Source of the DNA: Streptomyces sp. NBC_01571
GTDB lineage: Bacteria; Actinomycetota; Actinomycetes; Streptomycetales; Streptomycetaceae
Length of the DNA: 64,000 nucleotides
Assembly (NCBI RefSeq): GCF_026339875.1
Contig: NZ_JAPEPZ010000002.1
Coordinates: 930,001-994,000, forward strand
Direction of reading: 5' to 3'
Shown here: one piece after another, positions 26,619 to 35,618 of the stretch
How positions within the stretch are numbered: the first letter of the stretch is position 1
Layout of the letters: the number at the start of each line of letters is the position of its first letter
The notes under the pieces: generated by a model
The model's database searches: none
Told to the model about the DNA's origin: nothing
The model's input: the letters and a program-made list of their open reading frames with translations, nothing else
Made by a program: the position numbers and the translations under genes

Positions 26619-27520
26619 CGACGCAACGTCGGTCGGGTAGAAGCAACGATCCACTGGGAGAACCGGTTGAACGACTCCACCTTGTTCGTCGCCGCAGTCA
26701 CCCGCCGCCGCAGCGGCGCGTCCGAGAGGTAGCGCAGCAGCTGCACGGTGCGGATCACGCGGCCGACCTCGCGGAACGCGCCGTAGGTGGCGTTCTTCCG
26801 CGACCCGGAGCGCAGCCGCTTGAGCAGCGCGGAGGAGGAGATCGCCCCCTCCCTCACGGAGACGGCCACGCGCATCAGGTGCCGAAACTGGGAGTCGATC
26901 AGGTCGAAGGCGATGACGTGCTTGCCCGGCTCCCCGAACAGCGCGTCGATGTGCACGTACTTGCTCTGCTTGGACGGCCGGTAGAAGGTCAGTTCCTTCC
27001 AGTTCCTGATCCTGGGCATCAGGTCGAAGCCCAGCAGGTGGGCGAGCGCAAAGACCGGGAAGTTCTGGCCCTGCGTATCTGCGTGCACGGTGGTCGGCTG
27101 CACCTCGCTCGTGTTCTTCAGGAGGCCCTCGAATGATGTAGGCGGCCTCCCACACTCCACACGGGATGAAGTGGGTGAACAGCGCGATGTACGTGTCCGA
27201 GATGTGGTGGTAGGCGATCCCGCCCGGCTTGCCGTACCTGACGCTCATCTCGGAGAGCAGGTTGTCGAGATAGGTGTCCATGTGGGTGCCGTCCGCCGCG
27301 ACGGCGGTCCCGTCGCCCGACGCCTGCGAGATATCCAGGCGTGCGTGCGCGTTGACCAGGTCGGAGATCGCCTCGTTCTTGCGGAACTGATGCACCATGA
27401 CCCCCAGCGGGTCCACAGCTACGTGGACTGCCGTCTCCGCTGACCGCGCTGTGCTGAGCCGGGACGCGACGACCGCGGCTTGGGCCATCGGCCCCGCGGC
27501 CCGGTGCGCGAGGCCACCCA
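26619..27520 (-). pseudogene. Tn3-family transposase fragment
   Basis: The upstream frame reads HQFRKNEAISDLVNAHARLDISQASGDGTAVAADGTHMDTYLDNLLSEMSVRYGKPGGIAYHHISDTYIALFTHFIPCGVWEAAYI. After a frameshift near 27131 it continues EGLLKNTSEVQPTTVHADTQGQNFPVFALAHLLGFDLMPRIRNWK to TNKVESFNRFSQW. This is the Tn3 DDE region. Both ends of the normal ~1,000-residue protein are missing, and no resolvase or 38-bp ends were found. Confidence 0.82.
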
Positions 27521-27753
27521 CCGGTAGTCCCGAACCGTCGAATACGCCAGACCGACCGGCGGGCTCAGCGCGGTCACGCAGGCGGTGGAGGGCTTCGGCG
27601 GGTTGCCCTGCGCTTCTCGGACAGCGGTGTTGAGGGTTCCGCCTATGCCGCTGCCGGCAGCATCACCTGCCTACGCGGCTCCGAACACCGTCGTGAACTG
27701 GTCGTCTGAGGGAGAGTGCATCTTGGTCCCGGATGTCGTGGCAGGCTCACCGG

Positions 27754-28054
27754 ATGGATCACGCATTCGACGCTCCACCCGCTGACCGAGAGGTCCTCGA
27801 CTTCGCCGTCGGATTGGCCACGCGTGCCGAGCAAATGTCCGCGCAGGGCTTCTTCGGGGACTGGGAGCCACCGCAAGGAAGACGGCAGCGAGGTCACGGA
27901 GATCGACCTCGCGGTCGAGGAGTCGGTCAGGAACGAGCTGGCCCGCCACATGCCCGAGGACGGAATCTACGGCGAGGAGAAGGGATCGACCGCCGGAATG
28001 TCAGGGAGACGCTGGATCATCGACCCCATCAACGGCACCACGCGACTCGTATGA
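27754..28054 (+). pseudogene. Inositol monophosphatase-family fragment
   Basis: Begins MDHAFDAPPADREVLDFAVGLATRAEQMSAQGFF, then after a frame change near 27870 reads RKEDGSEVTEIDLAVEESVRNELARHMPEDGIYGEEKGS and RRWIIDPINGTTRLV. The metal-binding motifs GEE and DPINGT are intact, but the protein ends there with the last two thirds missing. Confidence 0.72.
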
Positions 28055-28147
28055 ACGGCCCCTATTCCCCAGCAAGATCAAATGCGACGGCCCGGCAACC
28101 GCGAAGCACCGTTCCGGTTCGCAGAACCCGTTCCCACTCAAAAAGAG

Positions 28148-28309
28148 GTCCAGCACGCGCACGCCGCGGCCGCCTTCCGGCAAGCCGAGCCGGCGCGCGG
28201 GGCGGCGCAGGTCGCGGTGGTATCCCGGGTTGAAGGCCACCAGCGTGTCGTAGCAACGAGAGGCGTGGTTGAACGCGGAGGCCGACCCCTCGTCATGCAG
28301 CAAGGTCAT
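28148..28309 (-). pseudogene. SAM-dependent methyltransferase N-terminal fragment
   Basis: With a strong AAGGAGACC site the frame begins MTLLHDEGSASAFNHASRCYDTLVAFNPGYH and reaches GVRVLDL, the start of the SAM-binding motif I (VLDLGCGTG). At that point the sequence changes to unrelated DNA, so the catalytic domain is lost. Confidence 0.65.
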
Positions 28310-28540
28310 GCGGTCTCCTTGAACAGGGGCGCGATCGGGCCCGGTCACCAAGACGCCCCTATAGGTGCGAGGTCCAGGCGTGCGGTGGTGCCGATCGTCC
28401 CTTGCAACTGGCCCCCTGCCGTGCAGCCCGCAGGGATGGCTGCCTCGTGTAGCGATGATCGGCCTCACGACCTCCATCGCTTCGAAAGACTAGGCTGACT
28501 TCTGTGCGGGCCGGTTACAGGGAGCGGGGAGGCTGGGGCC

Positions 28541-28888
28541 ATGGGTGAAGGGCTATCGGGGGTATCGGTCTCTTCTCGCTGGGCTCCGGCCGAGGGTCAG
28601 CTGCCTGGTGATCTTGCTGTACTCACCGGCCCTACCCACGGCGTCGTGGAACTTCCGCTGCATCTGGCGTGGTCCGGGCTGCGCGCGTTCGATCTTGGCG
28701 ACGAGAAGCTGCTCCTGGGCATGTACCGGATCGTTTTGCTCAACGGCAGGTACGTGGACTACACCCGTTACTTGGACGCCGCGCTGCTGGTAGCCCACTG
28801 GCCCATCCTCCGCAAGATGCTGGGCGGTGGCGTACGCACCGCCTGGGAGGACCGTTTCACGCAGCTGCGGCCGGCGGCCGCCGCGTGA
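28541..28888 (+). CDS. Hypothetical protein upstream of AbiEii-like gene
   Basis: A 115-residue protein with a GGGGAGG site before the ATG. The C-terminal half (LLLGMYRIVLLNGRYVDYTRYLDAALLVAHWPILRKML...VRTAWEDRFTQL) is helical. I do not recognise the family. Its stop overlaps the GTG of the next gene (GTGA at 28885-28888), so the two are translationally coupled. By position it could be the antitoxin-like partner of the nucleotidyltransferase. Confidence 0.6.
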   Translation: MGEGLSGVSVSSRWAPAEGQLPGDLAVLTGPTHGVVELPLHLAWSGLRAFDLGDEKLLLGMYRIVLLNGRYVDYTRYLDAALLVAHWPILRKMLGGGVRTAWEDRFTQLRPAAAA

Positions 28889-29564
28889 CCCTGTCCGGCC
28901 TGCCCGACCATCATCGCCGCCTGCTCTCCGACGCCCTTGCCGCCGGACACCCCTACGGGCTCGCTCTGATGGGCGGCTACGCGGTCCAGGCGCACGGCAT
29001 CGTTCACCGGCCCAGCCAGGACCTCGACTTCGCCACCGAGCACCCGGCATCCATGCACGAGATCATCGACCAGATCACCCAGTCCCTCAGCAGCCGGAGC
29101 TGGCGCATTACCGTCATCGACGTGGCCCCGCTCAAGGCACGATTCCTCGCCACCGACCCAGACACTGAAGCCACCTGCGAAGTGGATCTCCTCAAAGAAG
29201 TCCTCTGACGTCCTCCCGTCGTACTGGACGTCGGACCCGTGCTCGACCTGGACGACCTCATCGGGACGAAAGTACGCGCTCTTGGAGACCGCGGTCTCGC
29301 CCGCGACGCCATCACATCCACGCCGCCCGCCACCACTACACCATCCCCCAGCTGGAAAACCTCGCAGCCAGACGCCCAGAAGAATTCGACCTCCAGGAGC
29401 TCCACGACCGGCTGGAAAGCCTGGAATGGATCAGTGATGCCGAGTTCGAGGCATATGGATTGGACTCCGCCGGGATCGCCGAACTACGTCACTGGGCCCA
29501 GGAGTGGCTGGAGGATCTCGCACAGCGGCTCGCCGAGCCCTACCAAGAGCCTTTCGACGAGTAG
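28885..29564 (+). pseudogene. AbiEii/AbiGii-type nucleotidyltransferase, broken
   Basis: Reads GHPYGLALMGGYAVQAHGIVHRPSQDLDFATE, the MGG...R-x-S-x-D-(L/I)-D nucleotidyltransferase motif, then VTLLKARF-like and CEVDLLKEVL. A TGA at about 29206 replaces an expected Trp and the same frame goes on RPPVVLDVGPVLDLDDLIGTKVRALGDRGLARD. Near 29311 a frameshift moves the rest (HIHAARHHYTIPQLENLAARRPEEFDLQELHDRLESLEW... to FDE) into another frame. Two independent lesions suggest real decay. Confidence 0.75.
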
Positions 29565-29736
29565 CAATCGCCTCAGCAGCCCGGACCCGCAGCCCGCTCA
29601 AACGCCAGCTGGGGGCGCAATCGTCTGAAAAATGTGCAGTGCGCCGGGGTCATGCGCCGCTGACCTCGCTCTGCGAAATGCCCGCGTTCCCGGCCGGGGA
29701 CGGCCGGGAACGTCTCGGTGAGGGAATTATGTGCAG

Positions 29737-30069
29737 TCAGTGGGCTTTGCGGTAAGCCTCGTGGATGCTGGCCGGGACACGGCCGCGGTCGTTGACCTCG
29801 TAATTGTTGGCTCTGGCCCAGGTCCGGAGCTCCTCAGAGCTCGGCCCGTCGACCGGCGCCTTGCGTGCTCGACCGACTCCGCTCGCCCGACCAGTCTTAC
29901 GGCCCTTCTCGATGAAGGGGGCAAGCGCCTCGAACAGCTTGTCATAGTTGTCCGAGACCAAGTCGATCTCATAACTCACGCCGTCGAGGGAAAAGGTGTG
30001 CGTACGCACCTCGTCAGTTTCTGCGCCCGTGAGGTCATCCGTGTAAACGGTAACAATTTTCTGAGCCAT
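29737..30069 (-). CDS. lsr2: Lsr2-family nucleoid-associated protein
   Basis: A 110-residue protein. The N-terminal dimerisation domain reads QKIVTVYTDDLTGAETDEVRTHTFSLDGVSYEIDLVSDNYDKLFEALAPFIEKGRK. The C-terminal DNA-binding domain SEELRTWARANNYEVNDRGRVPASIHEAYRKAH has RGR as the AT-hook-like residues that enter the minor groove. Lsr2 coats AT-rich and acquired DNA and silences it, so its presence in an accessory region is fitting. A slightly longer linker (TGRASGVGRARKAPVDG) separates the domains. This may be a paralogue of the main chromosomal copy. Confidence 0.93.
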   Translation of the reverse strand: MAQKIVTVYTDDLTGAETDEVRTHTFSLDGVSYEIDLVSDNYDKLFEALAPFIEKGRKTGRASGVGRARKAPVDGPSSEELRTWARANNYEVNDRGRVPASIHEAYRKAH

Positions 30070-30377
30070 ACGGGGATGGTACCGACTTTCCTCCCGGCGT
30101 CCAACCCGAACCTTCTGAAGCTGACAGATCCAGACCGGATGCCCTGCATTCGGGAGGAAAGAGGATAGAAGCAGATCAATCTCGGCCTCTTCGTCTCATG
30201 ATTACTGTCGAGCTAGCCATCGCTTCTATCGGACAGGCGCGAAGTAATAGATGGGTGCGTCGCCGCTCGGCGTTATGCGGCACACAGACGGAGTTGGCAT
30301 AAAACATGGATTCTCCTGCGTCTTGCCAGGTAGACGCCGGCGGAGCCGACCCGGAAGTCCTGCGAACCGTGGGAGTC

Positions 30378-31735
30378 CGAGAAACTCAGCCAGAAAAACC
30401 GTGAAACGAACACCGACCTGGACGACGCATCCCGGTCCGCCAGGGAACGGCTGCGCGCCGCGGTTCAGACACTGCACGTGCGTGCCGGACGCCCCGCTGC
30501 CAACGATGGCGCGGTCGCCAGCCGTTGGCTGCTGAGCACCAGCGCCGTTGCCTCCATTCTCGCTGCCCCGTCCTGCCCCACGAGGCCGTCCTCGAGACCT
30601 TCGCACGCGTCCTAGGCGGGGACACCGACCATTTCCACCAGCTCCTGGACAACGCCCGCGCTGAAACGCCTCAGGAGCAGTTCCTCGCCCATCCCTCACG
30701 GCGTGCCGCGTCGGCGCCCTCTTCCGCCGAACACTCCACCCCGCGCCGTCAGACGGGTCGGCACCCGCGAGGATCAGCCCGCCGGCGCGGACGCCGTCAT
30801 GAGAACCTTCAGCAAGGTCCTCACCGAGGACCGGACCCTCGATGACTGCTGTGCCCGGCCCCAGCCCTGCATCTCCCCCCTCGCCCAGGAACGTGACCCT
30901 CCCGTCCTGCCTTCCAGGGGCCCCGCCGCGTTCGTCCCGGGTCAGCCAGGCGTCCGCGCGGCGGGCCTCCGCCACTGCCGGTCCGCCGTTCGGTCTTGAG
31001 GGTGGCCGCCGGCAGGAACCGTGGAAGCTGTTGCCGCTGGCGCCCGGATGGCAGACAGCCCAGAATGCGCTGGATGAGCGATTGGGTGGCGGCCGCATCC
31101 GGGCTGGCTAGGGCGGGAGTTGGCACTGTGGCAGCCATCTGGGGCGGCAAAGGTGAGCGCGAACATGCTCAGCTTGCAGCTGCACGCAGAGGACCGGCGT
31201 CGGCAGCATGATCAACGGCAGGCGGCCTATCAGGCCATGCTCAAGGCCGACCTGCGTGTGACGGCTGCCGTCGGCTCGGCGTTCGAGAAGCGGCGAGGCA
31301 GGAAGTCCCCCTGCGGCCATGAGAGAAGCGGCCCTGGCGATGCGACAGCAGGTGTACGCGGCAGCTTCGCTGATCGAGATTGTCGTGCCTCAACGCGTAG
31401 CGGCCGCGGCGCGACAGCAGCGCCGCACCAGGAGTGTTCAATCAACTCCTTCCTCCGGGAGACGGTCGAGCCCGCTCTGGACGGCGGACGACAAAACCTT
31501 CCTCGCCAAGACCATCGACCCCACCACCAGCCTCACGTAGCCCCCAGCGTCCAGGTGATGCGGATGCCTGGTGTCACTGCTGTTCACCCGGCGAGGAACG
31601 GGGGCGGACGCGTACCGTGAGGGCGCGTCCGCCCCTGTCCCTGTCCGAAAGGCACGTTCCTTGTCCTCGACGCTCTGCCGAGTGCGCGAACCTTTCCCCG
31701 ACGCCCGGAGCGCCCTGACGCGGGCGCGGGCGATC
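30378..31735. other. Degenerate coding region
   Basis: No single frame is convincing. Plus-strand pieces such as RLRAAVQTLHVRAGRPAA and, in another frame, LPHEAVLETFARVLGGDTDHFHQLLDNAR look like parts of a helix-turn-helix regulator. At 31160-31420 MLSLQLHAEDRRRQHDQRQAAYQAMLKADL and MREAALAMRQQVYAAASLIEIVV look like a coiled-coil partner. I read these as a decayed regulator pair with several frameshifts. Confidence 0.35.
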
Positions 31736-32338
31736 ATGCACGACCTGGCTGACTGGACCGCCCTCCCCTGGCCTCGACTGAAGCCGGTCACCACGGCCGA
31801 GCAGTACGCACACGCCCTCCGAGCTTTCGACACCGCCCGCATCTACGGGAACCAGGGACAGCCCGGCGTCGGTGCTGCCCTGGACGAACTGCGGCGCCGC
31901 AGGGTCATCACGTTCGACAACGAAGAGCCGAACTCCTGGTTCGCGGGGTATCTGGGGCTCCGCCCCGACCTGGCCGGACTCTGGCCGCTGCCAGAGGGGC
32001 TGACCCTCACGCTGGACTCGGCCCTGCCCTTCGGCGATCCCCACAGCGAGCCCGACGAGAACTGCACCGAGGAGGAACTGGACCAGATGGTCTCGGTGCT
32101 CGGGCCGCTGACCTTGGACGTCAGATGGGACTGTGCCTGGCGCGGCCTGCCCGAGTTCAAGGACTGCGGCGTGCAACTCTGCCTGAACGGCGTCTGGACG
32201 GAGCAGATCGCCGAGCCGTCCCCCGGCGAGTTCGGCGTCTGGATCTCCCTCGGCCCCCGCGTCGCCCGGACGCCCGAGGGCCAGAACTGGATCCACGAGT
32301 CCGGACTCTCCCTGGGCAAACCCCAGCAAGGCTGGTGA
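31736..32338 (+). CDS. Hypothetical protein
   Basis: A 200-residue protein from MHDLADWTALPWPRLKPVTTAEQYAHALRAFDTARIYG. It is acidic and soluble with no membrane span; the middle (LTLTLDSALPFGDPHSEPDENCTEEELDQMVSVLGPLTLDVRWDCAWR) and end (GEFGVWISLGPR) look globular and intact. Family not recognised. Codon use is normal. Its stop overlaps the ATG of the next short gene (TGATG), which points to an operon now cut by an IS fragment. Confidence 0.6.
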   Translation: MHDLADWTALPWPRLKPVTTAEQYAHALRAFDTARIYGNQGQPGVGAALDELRRRRVITFDNEEPNSWFAGYLGLRPDLAGLWPLPEGLTLTLDSALPFGDPHSEPDENCTEEELDQMVSVLGPLTLDVRWDCAWRGLPEFKDCGVQLCLNGVWTEQIAEPSPGEFGVWISLGPRVARTPEGQNWIHESGLSLGKPQQGW

Positions 32339-32496
32339 TGACGAGCGTGCTGCTGCGCGACAGCCTTGGCGACTGGACCGACTTCGATGTCGCGGGGTAC
32401 CGGCTCGGCGAATTCCTCGGGGTGATCCCGCCGGAGCGAAGTTTCGGCACCGTGAAGGGCTCCTTCGGCACGGAACACTACTGGCCATCTCGCTGA
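32338..32496 (+). pseudogene. Hypothetical protein, truncated by IS fragment
   Basis: TSVLLRDSLGDWTDFDVAGYRLGEFLGVIPPERSFGTVKGSFGTEHYW begins a protein coupled to the gene before it. At about 32480 it passes into IS5-family transposase sequence in another frame and stops, so its C terminus is lost. Confidence 0.55.
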
Positions 32497-32861
32497 CCGG
32501 CGGAAATCGTCATGATGTCACCCAACTGATACCGCTGCTGGACGCGATACCGCGCATTCGCGGAGTCCGGGGTCGTCCGCGTCACAGGCCGGGCCGGCTG
32601 TATGCCGACCGCGGCTACGACTACGACAAGTACCGCCGACTTCTCCGGGCCCGCGGCATCACACCGAAGATCGCACGCAGGGGCACGGCCCACGGCTCCG
32701 GCCTGGGCAGAACCCGCTGGGTCGTCGAGCGGACCTTCGCCTGGCTCCACCAGTTCAAACGCCTGCGGATCCGTTACGAGATAGGCGCCGACCTTCATCT
32801 CGGCCTGCTGCAACTCGCCTGCAGCATCATCTGCTTGAGGCGACTCCGAACCTCATTCTGA
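32481..32861 (+). pseudogene. IS5-family transposase C-terminal fragment
   Basis: Reads LAISLTGGNRHDVTQLIPLLDAIPRIRGVRGRPRHRPGRLYADRGYDYDKYRRLLRARGITPKIARRG...RWVVERTFAWLHQFKRLRIRYE, ending LRRLRTSF. It is the catalytic second half of an IS5 transposase (Asp in ADRGYD, Glu in VVERTFAWL), related to the element at 60128 but distinct. The first half is missing. Confidence 0.82.
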
Positions 32862-33138
32862 AATGATCAGTAAAGGAGGAAGAGACGGTGGCGCACAGCA
32901 CGGGGCCCATGAGCATCGCAGAGGCACGGCAGTTCCCGGACAGCCATTTCTGAGCGGCCGTCGCGCCTGGCTCCGCTCATCAGGCCTCAGTGGAATCGAT
33001 CGTCTCGGGAACAGGGTGTCCCTGGCCGGGCTCCCCCGGAGTCGACGACGTTCGCTGTTTGTGCCGGGGTTCGGGCCCGTCGGGTGAACTGGGCGGTGTG
33101 GGAGAGCCCGCTGGTCGTGACTGTCCGTAGGAGCGTGT

Positions 33139-33240
33139 GTGGAAGCGATCAACGAAGTACACGTAGCGGAGTCCGGCCTGGTCGTGGGCGACGTGGCTCC
33201 CGCCGGTGCGAAACAGCCTCGTAGTAGTAGCCCGGCATAG
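33139..33240 (+). pseudogene. DUF6207 remnant
   Basis: VEAINEVHVAESGLVVGDVAPAGAK repeats the start of the DUF6207 gene at 18566 (including the shared GTGTGGAAGCGATCAACGAA start region), then stops early. About 90 bp upstream also resemble the leader of the intact copy. Confidence 0.6.
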
Positions 33241-33427
33241 ACGGCAGCGCTCCTACCGAGGGAAGCCGTCTGCGGGGATGGGGTGGTTGCCCACCCGGGT
33301 GCGTGCGATGTGGGCGCTGCCGAATTCGGACGCGGCGAGCCGGGCGGAGGCGCGGAGCAGTTGTGCGAGTTCCGCTGGATCTTGGCTCGTGTGGATGCCC
33401 GGCGGCCCCACAGGTCCAGGCGTGAAC

Positions 33428-33802
33428 TCAGGTGGGGTCCAGTGGCGTGATGCCTGTGCCCGCGTACAGCTCGGGTTCCAGCGAGAGGACGGTGAGCCGC
33501 TCTCCCGCTTTCACCGCGTGCCAGGCGATCGCAGCCGCATGAGCGACTGGCAACTCCACCTTCCCCCAGTCCATCGCATCTCTCGCATGCTCCTCCGTGA
33601 AGGGAACGCTCTCCGCGAAACGCAGGGATGCCGCGTGTCTGCCTGCTCCCACGAGCCGGCGCTCGGCAGCCAGGACGGACAGTGACGGGATGAGGACGCG
33701 GCCAGTGCCTCGTGAGGCTTCGATGTAAAGGCCGGTGAAGAAGGGGTCCGCACGGTACAGAGCGGTCAGAGCGGTGTGGTCCAGGACGGCCGTCAGGTTC
33801 AC
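33428..33802 (-). CDS. PIN-like domain toxin
   Basis: A 124-residue protein: NLTAVLDHTALTALYRADPFFTGLYIEAS with an early Asp in a hydrophobic strand, PSLSVLAAERRLVG with the mid-domain Glu, and a C-terminal HAAAIAWHAVKAGERLTVLSLEPELYAG. Order and length fit small PIN-fold ribonucleases of VapC type, although motif conservation is modest. GTG start overlaps the stop of the antitoxin gene upstream (GTGA). It would cleave RNA unless bound by the antitoxin. Confidence 0.65.
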   Translation of the reverse strand: MNLTAVLDHTALTALYRADPFFTGLYIEASRGTGRVLIPSLSVLAAERRLVGAGRHAASLRFAESVPFTEEHARDAMDWGKVELPVAHAAAIAWHAVKAGERLTVLSLEPELYAGTGITPLDPT

Positions 33803-34053
33803 GCGACGGCGCCGCCCTGATGGGTGCGGATCTTCGCCCAGGCGTCCTGACCGGCCTGATGGACCTGCTCGGTGTAGTCGATGCCGAGTTCGGCGGCCGC
33901 CTCGACGGCACGCTGTTCCCGCTCGGTTTCGGTGAGCTCACGGCTCGCGAGCTCTTCGAGGAGCTCGGTAATCGTGGTGCCGCGTTCCGCGGCGAGGATA
34001 CGCAACCGGTTGCGTACCTCCTCGCTCGTCTTGATGCTCGTGGGCCTGCTCAT
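33799..34053 (-). CDS. Ribbon-helix-helix antitoxin
   Basis: An 84-residue protein: MSRPTSIKTSEEVRNRLRILAAERGTTITELLEELASRELTETE is a ribbon-helix-helix DNA-binding domain, followed by an acidic helix and a flexible toxin-binding tail. It precedes and overlaps the PIN toxin gene, the normal order of type II toxin-antitoxin operons. It should neutralise the toxin and repress its own promoter through the palindrome at 34062-34078. Confidence 0.78.
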   Translation of the reverse strand: MSRPTSIKTSEEVRNRLRILAAERGTTITELLEELASRELTETEREQRAVEAAAELGIDYTEQVHQAGQDAWAKIRTHQGGAVA

Positions 34054-34061
34054 GTAGTCGA

Positions 34062-34078
34062 TTCTACCGCCGGTAGAA
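34062..34078. promoter_or_regulatory. Operator of the RHH-PIN operon
   Basis: TTCTACCG-C-CGGTAGAA is a perfect palindrome 8 bp before the antitoxin start codon. Its position and form suit autoregulation by the ribbon-helix-helix protein. Confidence 0.6.
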
Positions 34079-34130
34079 CTTCGGAGCAGCATGGCTGCGG
34101 AAGTCAGCACAGAATCCGTCTGGACCACCT

Positions 34131-34460
34131 CTACCCCGGCGCGCAGCGGCCGCGGGGCCGCGCATCTTCAGCCGGCCTCGAGGCACCACGCTCTCCCTCT
34201 CCGCTTTCAGTACAGACAGCCAGATGCCCGGCTCGCGCCGCGTGAGAACTCTGTGCTCGCTCGGTCATACCGCCCCACATCCCGAACTCGAACCGGTCGT
34301 CGAGCGCCTCAGCCAGATACTCCGTGCGCACGGGACACCGCAGGCAGGTGATCTTGGACCGCTTCTGGCGTGAGCTGTCCGCGAACAGCTCCGCCGCATC
34401 GGCGCTCCACACGCGGCGTTCTCTCTCCAGTCGGCCCTTGCACTCGTCTTGGCTTCCCAC
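34131..34460 (-). CDS. WhiB-like protein lacking one cluster cysteine
   Basis: About 109 residues from a GTG at 34460. The first Cys is in DECKGR, then VWSADAAELFADSSRQKRSKITCLRCPVRTEYLAEALDDRFEFGMWGGMTER. The WhiB signature C-x2-C-x5-C is here C-x2-C with Tyr replacing the last Cys (CPVRTEY for CPVRTEC). The GMWGGMTER turn is present, but the basic tail that should follow is replaced by unrelated residues. With three cysteines a normal [4Fe-4S] site is doubtful. It may be decaying or altered in function. Start uncertain. Confidence 0.6.
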   Translation of the reverse strand: MGSQDECKGRLERERRVWSADAAELFADSSRQKRSKITCLRCPVRTEYLAEALDDRFEFGMWGGMTERAQSSHAARAGHLAVCTESGEGERGASRPAEDARPRGRCAPG

Positions 34461-34631
34461 TCCCCACGGCTGAGCAAGTTGATCACGCTGTTGCAGGTTG
34501 CCCTCTCGGCTCGACCCCCGGACCGCGCGCACTGTCCCGCCCCGCCCCCTTCCAACGTGACGCCGTCGTCCCGACGCCCCAGCTGCGAAGCGCGCCATGC
34601 CCGTATCAGACGAGTTCTGTACCGGTACCGC

Positions 34632-35534
34632 GTGGCGGAGGAAAGCCGGCACCACGGGATCTTCGACGACGGGCTGCTGTGGCTGGATTCCGAGCAGCTG
34701 CAGGCATGGGCCGCGGACTCCCCGTTGTCCCTTTCCGTGACCGAGTTCCGGGTGCTCGACCGTCTCGTACGCCATGCCGGAACCGTCCAGCACTTCGCGA
34801 CGCTTCTCAAGGCCGGCTGGGACGTTTCGGATCCGGGCGCGCGGGGCCGGGTCAAGTTCACGGTCTCCCGGCTGCGTGGCAAACTCGACGCCACGCCTGT
34901 GGGCGGCGGGTCCATCGTCTCCGTCCGCGGCATCGGTTACCTCTACCGCTCCCCCACCGCGCCTCCATTGCCTGCCGCCAGGCCGCCTTCCGCACCAGAG
35001 GGATACACCTCACGCCCACGCCCTGCGGGGTCTGTGACGCGGCGGCGGCGTCCCGCAGACACAAGAGACCCGTTGCACGGTGCTCCTCTGGGCGGATGGC
35101 AGGTGCCGAACGTGCGGGAGTCGCCCCAGCGCCTGGCGGGAGCCGCTTCGCGGTTCGCGATCACCCGCGGACTGATCGTGCGGATCGCCCTCGCTCCCTT
35201 TTCGCAGGCCCGAGTGCTGTCCGCGACAACGCTCATGCCCATGTCCACGAAGGTTCCGCTCGGGGCCGGGCCGAAGAACCTTCACGGCCGCGCCTTCGAA
35301 GGCCTGCCCGAAGTGCAGAACCGTGCAGATCCGAGCCCACTCGGCTTTCTGTCACCACGAACGCATCACGTGCTCTCGATACTCAGCTGTCGGTCGATGT
35401 CGGCTGCAAGGTCGGCCAACTCTGCGACGCGTGGTCGAGAGCGGCGTTCTCCGGATCGAGCCGAAGACAGCTATGAAAGCGTTGACAACTCTTATTGCGG
35501 ACTCGTCATCCAAGCGCAGCCCATGCACGGGTAA
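34632..35534 (+). pseudogene. OmpR-type winged-helix protein with chimeric tail
   Basis: Residues about 15-110 form a Trans_reg_C winged helix: SVTEFRVLDRLVRHAGTVQHFATLLKAGWDVSDPGARGRVKFTVSRLRGKLDA...GGSIVSVRGIGYLYR. No receiver domain precedes it. After LYRSP the frame continues for 190 residues through DNA that, from 35225, is an inverted piece of the S1-like gene at 58050, so the tail is not native. Probably a 3'-rearranged regulator. It is divergent from the WhiB-like gene. Confidence 0.5.
35225..35366 (-). repeat. Inverted partial copy of the S1-like gene
   Basis: The minus strand here reads ATGCGTTCGTGGTGACAGA.GCCGAGTGGGCTCGGAT and on to GTGGACATGGG, closely matching 58042-58180 on the plus strand. 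It covers the start and first 40 codons of that gene and carries indels, so it is a decayed duplicate. Confidence 0.72.
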
Positions 35535-35618
35535 AGATCCGTACAACCAACCCCACTCCTCGTGAGTCATGATCATCACGGGCCGGAACTCCCGTCCCGA
35601 TCAAGACCAGAGGGCCGA

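Noticed and set aside
27521..27753. Possible gene between the Tn3 fragment and the phosphatase fragment
   Set aside because: Only short frames without motifs.
29581..29736. Short frames beside Lsr2
   Set aside because: No ribosome site or family match; treated as non-coding.
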